A DNA stretch of 21,289 nt, taken from positions 1 to 21,289 of IMG/VR virus record IMGVR_UViG_3300032282_003254; one strand, given 5' to 3'. Under the pieces are notes generated by a model. The model searched no databases, had not been told where the DNA came from, and worked only from the letters and a program-made list of their open reading frames with translations. Below are positions 18,507 to 21,289 of this stretch, piece by piece; positions within the stretch are counted from its first letter, which is position 1; every line of letters begins with the position of its first letter. A program made the translations under genes and the position numbers. The stretch comes from a virus.

Positions 18507-20642
18507 CTAGTCGATTGATCCGATTACCTTAAGGCCTTGCATCTTCGTGTTCTTGTCCACGACCTCATAGGACAGAACTTGGTTGGAGAGCCACGTCTCC
18601 ACCATCATATCGACCAGCTTTTCAGGCAGATCGAATTGCTGACCCAGCACCGAGGCGGCGTAGCGCCCCTGCTTGCGGGTCTGGGAATAGCTTGAGAGCG
18701 GGCGCCCCGAGAACCAAGCCACCCGGATCACGTTGAGCATGTCGCGGCAGACCGCCTTCTCAGGCCAGACGCTCTTGGGCGCCGCCTTCTCGTTCGCCTG
18801 CGCGGCGTAAAGACTGCCCTCGCCGGTGATGTCATTGACGACGACCTTCTTCAATTCGAAGGGCAGGCGCCAGCCATCTTCGGCGCTCTTGATCTTGCGG
18901 GCGTGGATCTCGCCAATGCTCTCGCCCTCCTCGCGCTCAATGCCGAGCAGAAAGTCACCGGCGCCGTCGAAGACGGTCGAGCCGCGTAGGTTGCCCGCCC
19001 GGCTCGTGTGGTGGACGCCGACGACCGTGGCGCCAAAGGTCGTGCGGACGGCGTCGCAGGCGCCAATGAACAGGGTCATGTCCTTCTGGAGGTTCTCGTC
19101 GGCGCCCGGCAGGACGCGGCTGACCGTGTCCACGAAGACCGTGACCGGCATCTCCCCGGCGGCCTTGCCAATCGCGGCCACGGTACGCAGGAGGCGCTCT
19201 ACGTCCGCCTGCGCCATGAAGTTGATCGTTTGCTGGATCAGGTAGAAGGGCAGGCCGCGCACCTTGACGCCAGCCTCCTTCTCCCACGCGAGGATGCGGT
19301 TGCCGATGTCGCCCACGCCCTCTGACGAGATGTAGACGACAGGGCCGGTCTTGTTGATCTTGCGCCCGAACCAGTCAGGGCGCTCCGAACAGATCGACAG
19401 GCCCATGCCGATGGTGATGAAGCTCTTGCCGCATCCCGGAGGCCCGTAGACGAAGCCGAGCGCGGTTTCGATCATCAGCTTGTCGATCAGGTACTTGGGC
19501 TTGGGAAGGGACAGGATGCCCTCCACGTCGAGGAACTCAAATAGATCAACGGTCGTTGGCTTAACGACATCAATGAACAGCTCGCCCGTCTCCTCATCGA
19601 CCTTGTAGAACTTGACCGGCTGCGGCTCATCGGCCTGATCGAAAGGGCGGCTGGGGCGCTCCACCTTCGCATGCTCTGCGACCTTGCCGTCCCACTGCTC
19701 AATGGCGTTCTGCCACTTGTGCTTGAACATCGAGATGCCGCGACCCTCGCGCTCCAGAAGATCTGCGTTCGAGACGCCGGGCGTCGGCTGGATGCGGCTC
19801 TTCACCTTGCGCTCATAGGTGGCGAAGCTTTCGAGCATGTGCTTCTCGGACAAAGCCCCCAGATCTCCGGGGCATTCTCTCTTCAGATCCACGACCGCAG
19901 CCCAGACCAACTTGGTCATGTAGTCCTCGCGGCCATCGACAATATTTCCAAAGTTATCCACAGCTTTATTTGGTGATGCAGTTTTTTCGCCTGTCAAACG
20001 ATTTCCACCAGACGAGCCGCCATGCTCGATGGCGAGCTGAGTGATCTGGTCACAGAACCATTGTGGCGCTGTGGCGATCTCCATTTCCCACGGCTCGTGG
20101 CCCTCCTTCCAGCGATAGGACTTGCCGCTCTCGTGGGTGCTGGGCGGCATCATGGCGAAGCCACCCTGCCCCCGGATGTCCACCCCGATGCTTGTCTTGC
20201 ATGTAGGGGGAACCCAGCCCAGAGGGGCGCGGAAGAAGAGCTGGACGCCCCCGCCGCCGGTGGCCTGCTCGACCGTGTCCAGCTCACCGGCGCCCTGTTT
20301 CATGTGAAACATGTCGTCCCACCACGCCTGCGCACGGACATCCTTGTGCAGATCCAGATCGACGACGAAGATCCCGTTCGAGCAGGCGCCTGCGATCAGG
20401 CCCATGTTGTTGCGGCGGGCATGCTCCCCATCCTCGCCATACCAACGCTCGAAGGTGAAGTCGGGGATGATCTCGTTTTCCAGCTCGCGCCACTTCGGGA
20501 GGGCGGGGCGCTTCCACTGGTTCCGGTTTTCCTTGTGGCTCATGGCCGGAACGACCTGCATTCCAGCTTTACGATACATGCGAGCCCATTCAGTAGGGTC
20601 CGCAAAGTCAGGGTCGAAGGATTGCATAGCGGTCATTTTCAT
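18507..20642 (-). CDS. Prim-Pol primase fused to RecA-like (RepA-type) helicase
   Basis: This 711-residue replication protein has two parts. The N-terminal bifunctional primase-polymerase domain (about 15-200) shows GLIAGACSNGIFVVDLDLH with Asp95 and Asp97 as likely metal ligands, GGGGVQLFFR, and VDIRGQGGFAMMPPS with Asp155. The C-terminal RepA/AAA_25-type helicase domain (about 385-610) has Walker A YGPPGCGKS (399-407), Walker B VFVDT with Asp505, and GVHHTSRAGNLRGSTVFDGA. A helical tail follows. It should unwind DNA and lay primers at the phage fork. The start is uncertain among three close Met codons (20642, 20636, 20627). It lies 18 bases downstream of the sigma-like gene. A DnaA-box-like sequence lies inside the coding region. 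Confidence 0.9.
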   Translation of the reverse strand: MKMTAMQSFDPDFADPTEWARMYRKAGMQVVPAMSHKENRNQWKRPALPKWRELENEIIPDFTFERWYGEDGEHARRNNMGLIAGACSNGIFVVDLDLHKDVRAQAWWDDMFHMKQGAGELDTVEQATGGGGVQLFFRAPLGWVPPTCKTSIGVDIRGQGGFAMMPPSTHESGKSYRWKEGHEPWEMEIATAPQWFCDQITQLAIEHGGSSGGNRLTGEKTASPNKAVDNFGNIVDGREDYMTKLVWAAVVDLKRECPGDLGALSEKHMLESFATYERKVKSRIQPTPGVSNADLLEREGRGISMFKHKWQNAIEQWDGKVAEHAKVERPSRPFDQADEPQPVKFYKVDEETGELFIDVVKPTTVDLFEFLDVEGILSLPKPKYLIDKLMIETALGFVYGPPGCGKSFITIGMGLSICSERPDWFGRKINKTGPVVYISSEGVGDIGNRILAWEKEAGVKVRGLPFYLIQQTINFMAQADVERLLRTVAAIGKAAGEMPVTVFVDTVSRVLPGADENLQKDMTLFIGACDAVRTTFGATVVGVHHTSRAGNLRGSTVFDGAGDFLLGIEREEGESIGEIHARKIKSAEDGWRLPFELKKVVVNDITGEGSLYAAQANEKAAPKSVWPEKAVCRDMLNVIRVAWFSGRPLSSYSQTRKQGRYAASVLGQQFDLPEKLVDMMVETWLSNQVLSYEVVDKNTKMQGLKVIGSID
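19954..19997. promoter_or_regulatory. DnaA-box-like site plus inverted promoter element inside the primase gene
   Basis: TTATCCACA at 19954-19962 matches the boxes of the three regulatory modules. Twenty-one bases on, the minus strand reads TTGACAGGCGAAAA (19984-19997), 14 bases identical to module 3 but in opposite orientation. No good -10 follows at 17 bases, so it may be a binding site and not a promoter. Confidence 0.45.
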
Positions 20643-20660
20643 CTCTGTCTCAAATTTCGT

Positions 20661-21289
20661 TTAGATCTTCATCGAATTTTGCGCGAGGTCCATTTGACCT
20701 ATTTCCTCAAGGTAGCCGCGAAGGTTCTTCGTGCGCGCCGGATGCCTGAGCTTCCGAAGGGCGTCATTCTCAATCTTGCGGATATTCTCTCTGGTGCATT
20801 TGTATGAGGCGGCAACATCCTCAAGCGTATGCTCGGCCTCGCCATTAAGGCCGAAACGCTTGATGATTATGTCTCTCTCGCGTTCCGTGAGGTCATCGAC
20901 AGCATTGTTGAGGGCGCTGCTGATTTCCTTTGCGAGGAAAGCGTTCTCAGGAGAAGCCGCCAAGCTGCGGATTGAATGAGAAATCTGCTGAACATCAATG
21001 GCATCAGCCAGAAGCGTCGCCCTTGTCTTACGCATTGGAATACGCAAGTGAGCAGCCGGGAAAATGTCTTCAACAGAGCAATGCAAAGCATCTACGATCT
21101 GCGCAACATACCTTTTATAAAAACCATCGACGCCAATAGGAGCCCCCTTTAGCGAGCAATATCTCACCAGAGTTCCGTAGGGGATGCCGGTTTTCTGAGA
21201 GAAATCCAGCACGCTATCATACCCGCAGGCCTCAATCCTGCTAAGGAGAAGGTTGTTCCTAACTTTGATCTCAATACGATAATCTTTCA
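20661..21289 (-). CDS. XRE-type domain fused to sigma-70 region 4, start codon cut by window edge
   Basis: The frame is open to the last base. The codon at the edge reads NTG followed by KDYRIEIKVRNNLLLSRIEA, the likely true N-terminus, so only one base is probably missing and the protein is about 209 residues. The internal GTG at 21212 would lose this conserved part. Residues about 10-85 (CGYDSVLDFSQKTGIPYGTL, then AQIVDALHCSVEDIFP) form an XRE-like helix-turn-helix region. The later part (DDLTERERDIIIKRFGLNGE, then RENIRKIENDALRKLRHP) is sigma-70 region 4, which reads -35 elements. Region 2 is absent, so it cannot work as a complete sigma factor. It probably controls early transcription together with host RNA polymerase, which is inference. 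Confidence 0.82.
   Translation of the reverse strand, partial: KDYRIEIKVRNNLLLSRIEACGYDSVLDFSQKTGIPYGTLVRYCSLKGAPIGVDGFYKRYVAQIVDALHCSVEDIFPAAHLRIPMRKTRATLLADAIDVQQISHSIRSLAASPENAFLAKEISSALNNAVDDLTERERDIIIKRFGLNGEAEHTLEDVAASYKCTRENIRKIENDALRKLRHPARTKNLRGYLEEIGQMDLAQNSMKI

Overview
The window reads as part of a tailed double-stranded DNA phage (or prophage) genome, most likely from an alphaproteobacterial host. The phage call rests on a large terminase, a small terminase, a P22-type portal and a Prim-Pol/helicase replication protein. The host call is an inference from three things: high GC, a GapR/DUF2312 nucleoid protein (a family typical of Alphaproteobacteria), and the style of the small genes. 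No integrase, tRNA, rRNA, CRISPR array or insertion sequence was seen. A podovirus is the best guess from the portal, but no tail gene lies inside the window to confirm it.

Layout. (1) Positions 1-10922 are a leftward packaging and virion block. Read in transcription order it runs: GapR-like protein, 64-aa protein, small terminase, 63-aa and 74-aa proteins, large terminase, 143-aa coiled-coil protein, 68-aa protein, portal, a 1403-aa virion-associated protein with a SleB-like hydrolase domain, and a Lys/Gly-rich protein cut by the window edge. Most of these genes overlap by 1 or 4 bases, so they look translationally coupled. One small rightward gene (547-744) faces into the end of the block. 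(2) Positions 11036-14066 are a rightward cassette of nine small genes of mostly unknown function. Three copies of one regulatory module drive it; each module has a TTATCCACA box, a sigma70-type promoter and GCGAA-N5-TTCGC palindromes. The genes share a nearly identical translation leader, and different hairpins sit in the gaps. One gene encodes a small helix-turn-helix protein. A strong terminator closes the cassette. (3) Positions 14065-21289 are a leftward replication/early block. In transcription order it holds an XRE plus sigma-region-4 regulator, the primase-helicase, two small proteins, a C5-cytosine methyltransferase, four small proteins (one zinc-ribbon, one with a Tat-like N-terminus), a 350-base non-coding segment rich in repeats, and three more proteins.

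How it may work together (inference). The sigma-like regulator and primase-helicase would act early. The non-coding segment at 15588-15936 carries six copies of TGCGGAGG, several phased at exactly 11 bp, and could be a replication origin or a cooperative operator. The central cassette looks like an early host-takeover or accessory region under one common switch. The GapR-like gene at the head of the packaging block could act on DNA topology.

The most unusual items are the triplicated switch module with its paired palindromes and DnaA-box-like sequences, the 11-bp phased array, and the methyltransferase gene in which two reading frames both look conserved.
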